A model generated the notes under the pieces. That model was not told where the DNA came from, did no database searches, and worked only from the letters and a program-made list of their open reading frames with translations. From positions 620,001 to 684,000 of the forward strand of contig OZ253445.1 in the NCBI GenBank assembly GCA_965261165.1: 64,000 nucleotides of DNA, read 5' to 3'. How positions within the stretch are numbered: the first letter of the stretch is position 1; the number at the start of each line of letters is the position of its first letter. The position numbers and the translations under genes are program-made. Source of the stretch: SMWN01 sp965261165. GTDB lineage: Bacteria > Pseudomonadota > Gammaproteobacteria > Eutrophobiales > Eutrophobiaceae. Shown in pieces: positions 24,096 through 32,599 of the stretch.

Positions 24096-25241
24096 TCAGT
24101 CTTTCACCCAGATGAAAGCTATAATCATCGCAATAAATGCTGCGGTTGATGCAACCAAAAAACAGTTGGTTGCCCCCAAAGTATCCCATCCATAGCCCGT
24201 TAATAAACTTCCAACGGCAAAGCCAGCGCCAAAACTACTGCTGCTGTATAGGCCCTGCCCCCTGCCCTGTAGCCTTCCTCTGAAATATTTATGTATGTAT
24301 TGAATGGCGACTGCATGACAGATACCAAAGGTAGCCGCATGTAACAATTGCGCAAGTCCGAGCAAAGCCAGGCTATCTACATAGAAAGCGATTAACAACC
24401 AACGAACGCCTGCTAACAATAAACTCAATAAAAATAATCTTCTTAAACCAAAGACTATAACCAATCGATGCATAAACAAAAATAGTACAACTTCAGCAAC
24501 AACACCTAGCGCCCACATTTGTCCGATGAAGGTACTGGAATAACCATAGTCCTCCAGGTATATGGAATAAAAAGTGTAATAAGGCCCATGACTTGCGAGC
24601 ATCAGAAAACAGGCCAACAGTAAAGCAATGACCTTGGGTTTGCTGAGAATTTCTTTTAAAGATTCATGTGAATCATCATGCTGTTCTGATGGCGTCTCCA
24701 GAATCGATAATGTCAGTAGCCAGACCAATACCATTGAAATGAGTAAAATCAGTGGCACATAACTGATACTGAGTATCTCGAAGACTGCACCAAGCCCCCA
24801 GACAACCATGATAAAGCCTACCGATCCCCATATGCGAATGATGGTATAGGTATGAGATGCCTCGCCAAGATAGGAAAGAGTTGCCGCTTCAACCTGGGGC
24901 AATGATGCGCTCCAGAAGGTTGAGAACAGAAACATGATGAATGCCAGCGCCCAGAAATCTTTTACAAACAACACTGCAACGAAGGTTAAAGCAGAAAAAA
25001 GTGAGGTGAACTGAATGACTCGCATACGTTGACCTGTATAGTCAACCACCCAACCCCAAAAATAGGTCGAGAAGATCTTGGTGCCAATAACAATCGCCGA
25101 AAGAATACCTATTTGTTCTGCATTAAAATTAATAGATCGGAGATACAATGACCAGTACGGCATGTAGATACCAACGGTGACAAAAAATAGGAAGTAGAAA
25201 CAGGACAACCGCCAGTAAGGCACGCCCAGGCTTTTGATCAT
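24096..25241 (-). CDS. MFS transporter, HcaT/MFS_1-like
   Basis: The product has 381 residues with about 12 hydrophobic helices. The start YWRLSCFYFLFFVTVGIYMPYWSLYL is characteristic of the MFS_1-like (3-phenylpropionate/nucleoside H+ symporter) group. Helix 10-12 loops contain HAVAIQYIHKYFRGRLQGRGQGLYSS. The substrate is unknown. It overlaps the aroC stop by four bases (ATGA), so the two are co-transcribed. Confidence 0.88.
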   Translation of the reverse strand: MIKSLGVPYWRLSCFYFLFFVTVGIYMPYWSLYLRSINFNAEQIGILSAIVIGTKIFSTYFWGWVVDYTGQRMRVIQFTSLFSALTFVAVLFVKDFWALAFIMFLFSTFWSASLPQVEAATLSYLGEASHTYTIIRIWGSVGFIMVVWGLGAVFEILSISYVPLILLISMVLVWLLTLSILETPSEQHDDSHESLKEILSKPKVIALLLACFLMLASHGPYYTFYSIYLEDYGYSSTFIGQMWALGVVAEVVLFLFMHRLVIVFGLRRLFLLSLLLAGVRWLLIAFYVDSLALLGLAQLLHAATFGICHAVAIQYIHKYFRGRLQGRGQGLYSSSSFGAGFAVGSLLTGYGWDTLGATNCFLVASTAAFIAMIIAFIWVKD

Positions 25242-26341
25242 TCTTTAATTGAGGCTAGAACGACTGGCGCTATTGATTGCACATCGGCATTTTGCCCGCG
25301 ATGACGTAACACATGATCCATAATCACCAGAGCCAGCATGGCTTCTGCAATCGGTGTTGCGCGAATACCGACACAGGGATCATGTCGACCAGTGGTTTTG
25401 ATTTCACTGGCGTTACCCTGAATATTGACGGTTCGCCCAGGTAAACGAATACTGGAAGTTGGCTTTAATGCCATACTCACCAACACATCCTGCCCAGAAG
25501 AAATACCACCCAAGACACCACCTGCATGGTTACCTATAAAACCCTTTGGTGTCATTTCATCTCGATGCTCTGTGCCCTTTTCATTAACGCTGTTAAAGCC
25601 AGCACCAATTTCTATGCCTTTGACGGCGTTGATACTCATCATGGCCTTGGCAATATCTGCATCGAAACGATCAAACACAGGTTCGCCCAAGCCCAGCGGT
25701 ACATTTTCAGCAACAATATTAATACGGGCACCGATGGAGTCGCCTTCTTTACGCAAGGTATCCATATATTTATCCAGCTCATCTACTTTGTCAGCGTCAG
25801 GACAAAAGAAGACATTATTTTCAACTTCATCCCAATCTTTGAATTCAATTTCTATCGGGCCGATTTGTGAAAGATAACCACGTATATTGATGCCGAATTT
25901 TTCTTTCAAATATTTTTTCGCAATACCACCAGCGGCAACACGCATGCAAGTTTCACGTGCAGAGGCACGCCCACCTCCGCGATGATCTCTAATGCCGTAT
26001 TTTTTCTGATAGGTATAATCCGCATGTCCGGGACGAAACAATTCATTGATCTTGGAATAGTCTTTGGACTTTTGGTCGATGTTATCTATTAGTAGGCCTA
26101 TCGGCGTACCTGTGGTGACACCTTCAAACACACCAGAAATAATACGTACGAGATCTGTTTCTTTTCGTTGGGTAACATGACGAGACTTTCCAGGCTTGCG
26201 TCGGTCCAGGTCTTTCTGCAGATCCTCTTCCGTCAGAGCCATTCCCGGAGGACAACCATCAACAATGCACGCATAACCCGCACCATGACTCTCGCCACAG
26301 GTAGTTATAGTGAATAACTTTCCGAATGTATTGCCCGACAT
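25238..26341 (-). CDS. aroC: chorismate synthase
   Basis: The product has 367 residues. Family signatures are GESHGAGYACIVDGCPPGM near the N-terminus, YGIRDHRGGGRASARET (FMN/substrate binding) and RHDPCVGIRATPIAEAM. It converts 5-enolpyruvylshikimate-3-phosphate to chorismate, the branch point to aromatic amino acids, folate and quinones. It is the first gene of a two-gene unit with the MFS transporter; an IS relic lies just upstream. Confidence 0.97.
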   Translation of the reverse strand: MSGNTFGKLFTITTCGESHGAGYACIVDGCPPGMALTEEDLQKDLDRRKPGKSRHVTQRKETDLVRIISGVFEGVTTGTPIGLLIDNIDQKSKDYSKINELFRPGHADYTYQKKYGIRDHRGGGRASARETCMRVAAGGIAKKYLKEKFGINIRGYLSQIGPIEIEFKDWDEVENNVFFCPDADKVDELDKYMDTLRKEGDSIGARINIVAENVPLGLGEPVFDRFDADIAKAMMSINAVKGIEIGAGFNSVNEKGTEHRDEMTPKGFIGNHAGGVLGGISSGQDVLVSMALKPTSSIRLPGRTVNIQGNASEIKTTGRHDPCVGIRATPIAEAMLALVIMDHVLRHRGQNADVQSIAPVVLASIKE

Positions 26342-26392
26342 GGGCGATTATTGTACAGATTTATTTTGAAAACTGCTTCAGCTATTTAGACT

Positions 26393-26585
26393 AGGGTCTG
26401 TTGATCTTTCGCATAGATAGCCACATCAAACAACATACCAATGCGAAAGAACTTTGATAATTTCGTTTCAGTTTATCGCGCCTTGTGGCAACAGCTCGAT
26501 AATATTTAAGTCGCGCGAAGGCGTGCTCTACCAAGTGCCTGTATTTGTATAAGCACCGGTCTATATCATCATACTATAGGTGTAC
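26393..26585 (-). pseudogene. IS5-family transposase C-terminal fragment
   Basis: On the minus strand the sequence encodes DRCLYKYRHLVEHAFARLK, then YYRAVATRRDKLKRNY, then LVCCLMWLSM before a stop, the conserved C-terminal pattern of IS5/IS427-type DDE transposases (YKxRHLVE, FARLK, RVATRYDKL). The outer end reads AGGGTCTGTTGATC, resembling an IS terminus. Upstream coding sequence is absent. It fills the aroC-HD-GYP spacer. Confidence 0.78.
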
Positions 26586-26596
26586 GAAAAATTGGT

Positions 26597-28249
26597 TTAG
26601 TCACACCTTAATTCTAGTGGTGGGGATTCTGGTGGTGAGATATAACCAGGAATATCATTCAAGTCATAATCATCGAGTTGTTCTTCTGGCAGATACTCAT
26701 CGGCATACCTCTGATAAACCTTCTCCCACATGAACACATCAAACAAATCAGGATCAACATGATTATCCAGTTTCATACGCCCGAGTGTGGTTAGAGCCTG
26801 TGACATAGGCATTGCCTTTTTATAGGGTCGATCTCCTGCGGTTAGAGCCTCGAAGATATCCGCGATCCCTATTATTCTCGCCTGAACAGACATCTGATCT
26901 CGCGTTAAGCCTTTTGGGTAACCAGTACCATCCATTTTTTCATGATGGCCACCAGCGTATTCTGTGACATTGACCAGATGCTTTGGATATGGCAGAGACT
27001 CAAGTATCCTGATAGTAGCAACCACATGATTATTGATAATTTCTCGTTCTCCTGGGTTCAGAGTTCCACGAAAGATATTAAGGTTGTAAACCTCTTCCTC
27101 AGATAAAAAATTACTCTTTTGCCCTTCTGCATCTTTCAATTCGTATTGCGCTATCTTATCTACGCGTTGCCGAAGTTCATCGGCCATGGCTTCGCTGCCG
27201 ACATTACACATGCGAATAAATTCTCTATCGTCATCTAATTGTTTTAATTTACACAATAGCTGTTCATCAACACCGATATCTTTTTCTCCCAATGCCTCAA
27301 GCTTACTTTTTAGAGCAGCAATTTCCGCATCGCGCTTAAGCACCTCGAAACGAGTATCAATCATCTCGATCCGATCAAAAATTGTCTCCAACTTTGTGCT
27401 CTTATCAACAACAGCTTCTGGCGTGGTAATCTTTCCGCAATCATGTAGCCAAGCAGCCACATTTAATTCATAGACATCCGCACTGGTCATGCTGAAATCT
27501 TTATGTGAACCATAACTAATGTTACAAGTCGCCTCAGCAATCATATCGGTCAATACTGGGACACGACGACAATGCCCTGCGGTGTATGGAGATTTTTCAT
27601 CAATGGCACTGCCGATTAGCTCTATGAAAGAATCAAATAATTTCTTCTGAGCATCAATCAACTGTCTGTTGGTGATGGCCACCGCTGCCTGCGAAGCAAG
27701 CGATTCAACCATTTGCTGATCCAGTTCAGAAAATGCCTTTATTTCTCCAGTATCCACATCCTGCGCATTAATCAATTGCAGTACGCCAATGATTTCATTT
27801 TCATTATTACTCATTGGCACCGTTAGAAAAGATTGAGATCGATAACCTGTTTCCTTGTCAAACTCCCATGTGCCCGTAAAATCAAATTCTTCATTGTTGT
27901 AAGCATCAGGAATATTGATAGTTTCATTTTTTAAAACGGCGCAGGCAGCAACATTATTCGTGTTTGGTTCTCCATCGTCTTTAATTAGACGCACGGGACA
28001 GAAGGAAATAGGCTCGCCCTTAGTGCCACCCATATGAATTTCTAGCAAATCTGTATGAACAATTTCAAAACTGAGGGTATCTTCTTTGGTACGTAGATAC
28101 AAAGTACTGCCATCTGCACCGGTCATATCCTTTGCGCACATCAATATGATTTCCAGAAGACGATCATGGCTTTTCTCAACAGAAAGCGCGACGCCAACTG
28201 AGTTAAGTTTTCTCAACAATTTTAGAAAATCTGGTAGTTTTAGATCCAC
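26597..28249 (-). CDS. GAF domain/HD-GYP phosphodiesterase-type signalling protein
   Basis: The product has 550 residues. Residues ~20-190 form a GAF domain (LTVPMSNNENEIIGVLQLINA). The HD-GYP domain follows: GHCRRVPVLTDMIAE, AAWLHDCGKITTPEAVV, an unusually long ~110-residue charged, coiled-coil-like insertion, then HVVATIRILESLPYPKHL, HHEKMDGTGYPKGL and ARIIGIADIFEALTAGDRP. HD-GYP enzymes degrade cyclic di-GMP; the key HD, HHE and GYP residues are present, so activity is plausible. It stands alone between two IS relics. It lacks a receiver domain, so it is not RpfG itself. Confidence 0.9.
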   Translation of the reverse strand: MDLKLPDFLKLLRKLNSVGVALSVEKSHDRLLEIILMCAKDMTGADGSTLYLRTKEDTLSFEIVHTDLLEIHMGGTKGEPISFCPVRLIKDDGEPNTNNVAACAVLKNETINIPDAYNNEEFDFTGTWEFDKETGYRSQSFLTVPMSNNENEIIGVLQLINAQDVDTGEIKAFSELDQQMVESLASQAAVAITNRQLIDAQKKLFDSFIELIGSAIDEKSPYTAGHCRRVPVLTDMIAEATCNISYGSHKDFSMTSADVYELNVAAWLHDCGKITTPEAVVDKSTKLETIFDRIEMIDTRFEVLKRDAEIAALKSKLEALGEKDIGVDEQLLCKLKQLDDDREFIRMCNVGSEAMADELRQRVDKIAQYELKDAEGQKSNFLSEEEVYNLNIFRGTLNPGEREIINNHVVATIRILESLPYPKHLVNVTEYAGGHHEKMDGTGYPKGLTRDQMSVQARIIGIADIFEALTAGDRPYKKAMPMSQALTTLGRMKLDNHVDPDLFDVFMWEKVYQRYADEYLPEEQLDDYDLNDIPGYISPPESPPLELRCD

Positions 28250-28639
28250 TCCTTAGCCCCGCATTAAAAATATCTAAGGAAGGCTTGATTAAATGTTGTT
28301 AACATTATTTCTTTTTCTAGTTGAAATATTTTCTAGCGTAGTCTGAAAAACATTTAGTCAAATAATCTGGGGATTTTAACATCTCTATGGCTCTAATTGC
28401 GCTCTTTGACTTATTTTCAACCCGATATGCCTATGCCAGTAATAATTGATTCTTCTGACATCACCAGACGGGGTAATCGTTCACTCAAATTCTGCTGCTA
28501 TAGTACTTAATGACGAAACTGACAGGACGAAACTGACTGATTGTCGTCTCATCTCGACCGTAAGCCTATAATCTTGCAAATTGACGCATCGTCTTATATC
28601 GCATAACTCTGTCTTCCATGACACCTTAAACAGACAGAC
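28250..28639. other. gene-free spacer upstream of the HD-GYP gene
   Basis: It is AT-rich, with no ORF of substance. A short direct repeat GACGAAACTGAC occurs twice at about 28512-28536. The HD-GYP promoter must lie near the left end, but I cannot pick it with confidence. Confidence 0.35.
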
Positions 28640-28880
28640 TAAACCAATATTGCATTAAAGTAAATCGCGGCATGCGCTTGATACCTGTCGGTCAACGACC
28701 ACTGCCTTTTGGGCTTCGGGTAGCGGGGCTTTATCGCATTGCCTAATTCTTTCCACGGAATGATTTATTCCATTTTGATTCAAAAACTGTTGCTTATGGG
28801 GCGTTTTTTGTAACGAGCAAAACTGGCTTCAACTAGGGCGGTTTGGCGTATCTTATTCTCAATATATTTTGGGAAATTCG
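28640..28880 (-). pseudogene. IS5-family transposase N-terminal fragment
   Basis: On the minus strand, in shifting frames with stops, the sequence encodes SFARYKKRPISNSF, then IIPWKELGNAIKPRYPKPK, the N-terminal signature of IS5/IS1106-type transposases (IPW.EL...I.P.YPK). The remainder of the element is missing. Together with the fragment at 26.4 kb it brackets the HD-GYP gene. Confidence 0.65.
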
Positions 28881-28935
28881 TATTGCCTCATATCTTTGTC
28901 CATTTTAATCGGAGTCTACCTAAGTATAAATTGGG

Positions 28936-29403
28936 TTAATCTAATAAAACTACAGCGTAAACAGCGAGACCTTCTTGACGACCAATGAAACCCATTTTTT
29001 CCGTTGTCGTTGCTTTGATATTTATATTGTCGAGATGGGATTCTGTATCTTGTGAGATATTTTCACGCATCCCCAAGATGTGAGGAGTCATCTTGGGTGC
29101 TTGAGCAAGTATCGTTATATCGGCATTGACAAGTTTCAGTTTTTTTTTGTCGATTAGCACTTTAACCTGCCTCAATAATATTCGACTATCGATATTCTCG
29201 AATTCTTCTGAAGTATCTGGGAAAAAATTACCAATATCACCTAACGCGGCAGCACCAAGCAGTGCATCACATAGTGCATGAATGACTGCATCTCCATCTG
29301 AGTGGGCTAAAAGTCCTTTCTCATAAGGGATTATTACACCACCAAGAATCAATGGACAATCATCTGCAAAGGTGTGCGCATCATAACCATGTCCGATACG
29401 CAT
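28936..29403 (-). CDS. ispF: 2-C-methyl-D-erythritol 2,4-cyclodiphosphate synthase
   Basis: The product has 155 residues. The signature MRIGHGYDAHTFADDCPLIL with metal-binding Asp/His and LLAHSDGDAVIHALCDALLGA is complete, as is the C-terminal KATTTEKMGFIGRQEGLAVYA. It forms the cyclodiphosphate in the MEP isoprenoid pathway. The start overlaps the ispD stop as TAATG, so the two are translated together. Confidence 0.97.
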   Translation of the reverse strand: MRIGHGYDAHTFADDCPLILGGVIIPYEKGLLAHSDGDAVIHALCDALLGAAALGDIGNFFPDTSEEFENIDSRILLRQVKVLIDKKKLKLVNADITILAQAPKMTPHILGMRENISQDTESHLDNINIKATTTEKMGFIGRQEGLAVYAVVLLD

Positions 29404-30110
29404 TAGTCACTCCCCTGCTGAGATAAGAATAATTCAGCCAGCAGCAAATCATTATTACGGGTAATTTTTATATTATCCGGATGGCCTTCTACCAACACGG
29501 GTTGAAGGCCATTTAATTCAATTGCCTGAGCTTCATCTGTCACAATGAGATCATTAGATAAAGCGCTTTTCAATGAATCAACAAGACTACCAAGATGAAA
29601 CATTTGTGGAGTTAGTGCGTGCCATAGACCTTCACGATCGACAGTCTCTTGTATCGCACTTGAATTATCTACGCGTTTCATTGTATCCCTTACTGGCAAT
29701 CCCAGAAGACCACCAACATCATGACCATTCAAGGTATCTATTAGCCGATCAATATCTTCTATTCTCAGGCAAGGGCGTGCCGCATCATGTACGAGTACCC
29801 AGTCATTGATATTTGCTTGTTCAAACAATGCATACAATCCATTTAAAACAGAATGACACCGTTCAACACCACCTTCAACAATAGTAATCTTCGGATGCGA
29901 ACTAATGCCCAGAGTTTTCCAAGTATCATCGTCCTCCGAAATTGCAACAATAACACCTTTGATTTTTGGGTGTGAACAAAAACGTTCCAGAGTGTGCTCA
30001 AGTATTGTCTTTTGATTAATACTTAAATATTGTTTGGGAACATCCGCCTGCATACGTGCACCGACACCCGCAGCAGGTATAACTGCCCAATAACGCAAGC
30101 ACGTTGACAT
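29403..30110 (-). CDS. ispD: 2-C-methyl-D-erythritol 4-phosphate cytidylyltransferase
   Basis: The product has 235 residues. The nucleotide-binding motif AVIPAAGVGARMQADVPKQYL, VLVHDAARPCLRIEDID and ITDEAQ-like VTDEAQAIELNGLQPVLVEG are all present. It makes CDP-methylerythritol in the MEP pathway. It follows ftsB by nine bases, the standard gammaproteobacterial ftsB-ispD-ispF order. Confidence 0.97.
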   Translation of the reverse strand: MSTCLRYWAVIPAAGVGARMQADVPKQYLSINQKTILEHTLERFCSHPKIKGVIVAISEDDDTWKTLGISSHPKITIVEGGVERCHSVLNGLYALFEQANINDWVLVHDAARPCLRIEDIDRLIDTLNGHDVGGLLGLPVRDTMKRVDNSSAIQETVDREGLWHALTPQMFHLGSLVDSLKSALSNDLIVTDEAQAIELNGLQPVLVEGHPDNIKITRNNDLLLAELFLSQQGSD

Positions 30111-30119
30111 GCGCTCTGA

Positions 30120-30416
30120 CTAACCCCCTTCTTTATCAGGATACTTCGTATCGACCAATTGATAAAAAGTCTCATCTTTTTTGATCATGCCCATTTCACT
30201 TCGAGCACGTTCTTCAATGGCTTCCAGACCTTGTTTTAAATCCAGAACTTCGGCGGCCAATGAACCATTACGTTCTTTCAATGATTTATTTTCTTCAAGA
30301 ATCGATTGTTGCTCCTGCTGCAGATGATGTACCTCCGTCAAACTACCATTACCGATCCACAATCTGTACTGTAACAGCACCAGCATTGTGAATAGCATGA
30401 CAGTGACAAATTTCAT
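30120..30416 (-). CDS. ftsB: cell division protein FtsB
   Basis: The product has 98 residues: an N-terminal membrane helix (MKFVTVMLFTMLVLLQYRLWIGNGSL) followed by a coiled coil (HLQQEQQSILEENKSLKERN) and the conserved EERARSEMGMIKKDETFYQLV. It bridges FtsL and FtsQ in the divisome. The position between eno and ispD supports the call. Confidence 0.95.
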   Translation of the reverse strand: MKFVTVMLFTMLVLLQYRLWIGNGSLTEVHHLQQEQQSILEENKSLKERNGSLAAEVLDLKQGLEAIEERARSEMGMIKKDETFYQLVDTKYPDKEGG

Positions 30417-30446
30417 TTTTATTGCAACATTTCCCCCGATATTAAT

Positions 30447-31742
30447 TCATATTTGGGCTATATTCAGACCATAGAATATGCTCTTACCTGGATAACTGGC
30501 ACGATCACCTAATTGATCTTCGATCTTCATCAGGCGGTTATATTTTGCAACCCGATCAGAACGCGACAATGAACCTGTTTTAATCTGGCCTGCAGATGTA
30601 GCAACAGCCAGATCGGCAATGGTTGTATCTTCAGTCTCACCTGAACGATGTGAAATAACGGCAGTATATCCAGCTTCTTTGGCCATGTTAATCGCAGCAA
30701 TCGTTTCTGTTAATGTGCCTATCTGATTCATCTTGATTAGGATTGAATTGCCAATATTCTTGTTAATACCTTCCTTAAAAATCTCTGTATTGGTCACGAA
30801 TAAATCATCGCCAACCAATTGCACATTCTTGCCTAACCTGTCAGTCAACAAGCGCCAGCCAGCCCAATCATCCTCAGCCAGACCATCTTCCATGGTGATC
30901 AATGGATATTTGCCGAACCAAGGCGCAAGAAAATCAATAAATTCTCCAGTACTTAATACTTTGTTCTCAGATTCAAGGTTGTATTTCCCATCTTCATAAA
31001 ATTCTGAACTTGCGACATCAAGTCCCAGAAGAATATCTTCGCCTGCCTTAAAGCCAGCCTCTTCTATTGCTTCAAGGATTATCTCAATAGCTTCTTCATT
31101 AGAAGACAAATTCGGAGCGAAACCACCTTCATCACCTACGGTTGTACTCAAACCTCTTGTTGAGAGTACTGCCTTAAGTGTGTGAAATATCTCCGCGCCA
31201 TATCTCACGGCCTCTCTGATACTAGATGAACCAACGGGTAAAATCATAAACTCCTGAATATCGATACTATTATCTGCATGTGCACCACCATTGATGATAT
31301 TCATCATCGGCACAGGCATAACCAAAGGTCCATCGCCACCCAGATACTCATAAAGAGGAATACTTCTCTCATTGGCCGCCGCATGGGCCGTTGCCATAGA
31401 AACCGCCAGAATCGCATTGGCACCCAGACTAGCTTTATTCGGCGTACCATCTAGGTTAATCATGGCTTGATCGACACCTGCTTGATCGGCCACATCCATT
31501 CCGACAATAACAGAACTGATCTTGGTGTGAATATTGTCAACGGCTTTGAGCACACCTTGACCCAGATAACGATTCTTATCACCATCTTTCAGTTCCAGTG
31601 CTTCACGGACACCCGTTGATGCCCCTGAAGGCACCATGGCACTACCCACCGCACCTGTTTCCGTAACGACTTCTGCTTCAATCGTCGGGTTGCCTCGTGA
31701 ATCGAGTGCTTCTCTTGCAATAATTTTAGCTATGACAGATAT
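30447..31742 (-). CDS. eno: enolase, with a non-canonical start codon
   Basis: The enolase frame contains SGASTGVREALELKDGD, NLDGTPNKASLGANAILAVS, the metal ligands (LGLDVASSEF, LITMEDGLAEDDW, LVGDDLFVTN) and the catalytic KMNQIGTLTET and ISHRSGETEDTTIA. The first ATG/GTG/TTG (GTG at 31649) would delete the conserved N-terminus. The frame continues upstream as SVIAKIIAREALDSRGNPTI, preceded by ATA (31742) and ATT (31745) and then a TGA. Initiation must therefore be at ATA or ATT, with GAGG 4-7 bases upstream. With it the protein is about 431 residues, the normal length. It makes phosphoenolpyruvate. It follows kdsA. Confidence 0.93.
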   Translation of the reverse strand: MSVIAKIIAREALDSRGNPTIEAEVVTETGAVGSAMVPSGASTGVREALELKDGDKNRYLGQGVLKAVDNIHTKISSVIVGMDVADQAGVDQAMINLDGTPNKASLGANAILAVSMATAHAAANERSIPLYEYLGGDGPLVMPVPMMNIINGGAHADNSIDIQEFMILPVGSSSIREAVRYGAEIFHTLKAVLSTRGLSTTVGDEGGFAPNLSSNEEAIEIILEAIEEAGFKAGEDILLGLDVASSEFYEDGKYNLESENKVLSTGEFIDFLAPWFGKYPLITMEDGLAEDDWAGWRLLTDRLGKNVQLVGDDLFVTNTEIFKEGINKNIGNSILIKMNQIGTLTETIAAINMAKEAGYTAVISHRSGETEDTTIADLAVATSAGQIKTGSLSRSDRVAKYNRLMKIEDQLGDRASYPGKSIFYGLNIAQI

Positions 31743-31780
31743 AATTTTACCTCATTACAGTTTTCATCCGGTTTTACCTG

Positions 31781-32599
31781 TTAGTTAGAAGCCGGTTTCA
31801 CCTGTTCATCAATATTTTTTAATGTTTCTAATAATTCTCGCATTTTATCCAAAGGCCAGGAATTTGGCCCATCACTCAAAGCCTTCTCTGGGTCTGGATG
31901 CGTTTCCATAAACAATCCGGCAATACCTACAGCAGTCGCTGCACGTGCTAACGCCGGAACAAACCCCCGTTGCCCTCCTGACTGAGCTCCCTGACCTCCC
32001 GGCATTTGTACTGAGTGCGTGGCATCAAACACGACGGGGCAACCCGTTTCTTGCATGACCACCAGTGATCGCATATCTGAAACCAAATAATTGTAACCAA
32101 AACTGGCACCCCGTTCACAGACCATGATCTGCTCATTGCCTGTCGCACTTGCTTTATCCACAACATATTGCATGTCCCAGGGTGCCAGAAACTGCCCTTT
32201 TTTAATATTCACGGGCAGACCATGACTTGCCACATCCTGGATAAAATCAGTCTGCCGACATAGAAAAGCTGGTGTTTGTAGAACATCTACCACAGCCGCA
32301 ATTTCGTCCAGTGGCGAACCATCGTGCACATCTGTCAGGACAGGCACATTCAAGATTTCCTTAACCTTTGCCAATATTTTCAGACCTTCATCAATACCAG
32401 GTCCACGATAGGAATCGTGCGAACTCCTGTTTGCCTTGTCATAGGAAGATTTATAAATAAAGGAAATACCCAGTTCAGATACCAACTCCTGTAAATAGGC
32501 CGCCACATCAACGGCCATCTGCTCACTTTCTATAACGCAAGGACCCGCTATCAGGAAGAACGGCTTGTCACTGCCAACTTCAAATTCACACAACTGCAT
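31781..32599 (-). CDS. kdsA: 3-deoxy-8-phosphooctulonate synthase (Kdo-8-P synthase)
   Basis: Started at the ATG at 32599 (MQLCEFEVGSDKPFFLIAGP), the product is about 272 residues, within the usual range; the longer frame only adds the pyrG end read in another frame. Motifs: YKSSYDKANRSSHDSYRGPG, VPVLTDVHD, LCRQTDFIQ and VVFDATHSVQMPGGQG. It condenses arabinose-5-phosphate and PEP for lipopolysaccharide Kdo. It overlaps pyrG by 14 bases. Confidence 0.96.
   Translation of the reverse strand: MQLCEFEVGSDKPFFLIAGPCVIESEQMAVDVAAYLQELVSELGISFIYKSSYDKANRSSHDSYRGPGIDEGLKILAKVKEILNVPVLTDVHDGSPLDEIAAVVDVLQTPAFLCRQTDFIQDVASHGLPVNIKKGQFLAPWDMQYVVDKASATGNEQIMVCERGASFGYNYLVSDMRSLVVMQETGCPVVFDATHSVQMPGGQGAQSGGQRGFVPALARAATAVGIAGLFMETHPDPEKALSDGPNSWPLDKMRELLETLKNIDEQVKPASN

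Noticed and set aside
25425..25877. Plus-strand ORFs inside aroC
   Set aside because: Shadows of the intact chorismate synthase gene.
26597..28249. HD-GYP gene as RpfG of an rpf cluster
   Set aside because: It has a GAF, not a receiver, domain, is 16 kb from lysS, and no rpfC or rpfF is present.
30447..31649. Enolase starting at the GTG at 31649
   Set aside because: It would remove the conserved SRGNPT-containing N-terminus needed for the enolase fold.
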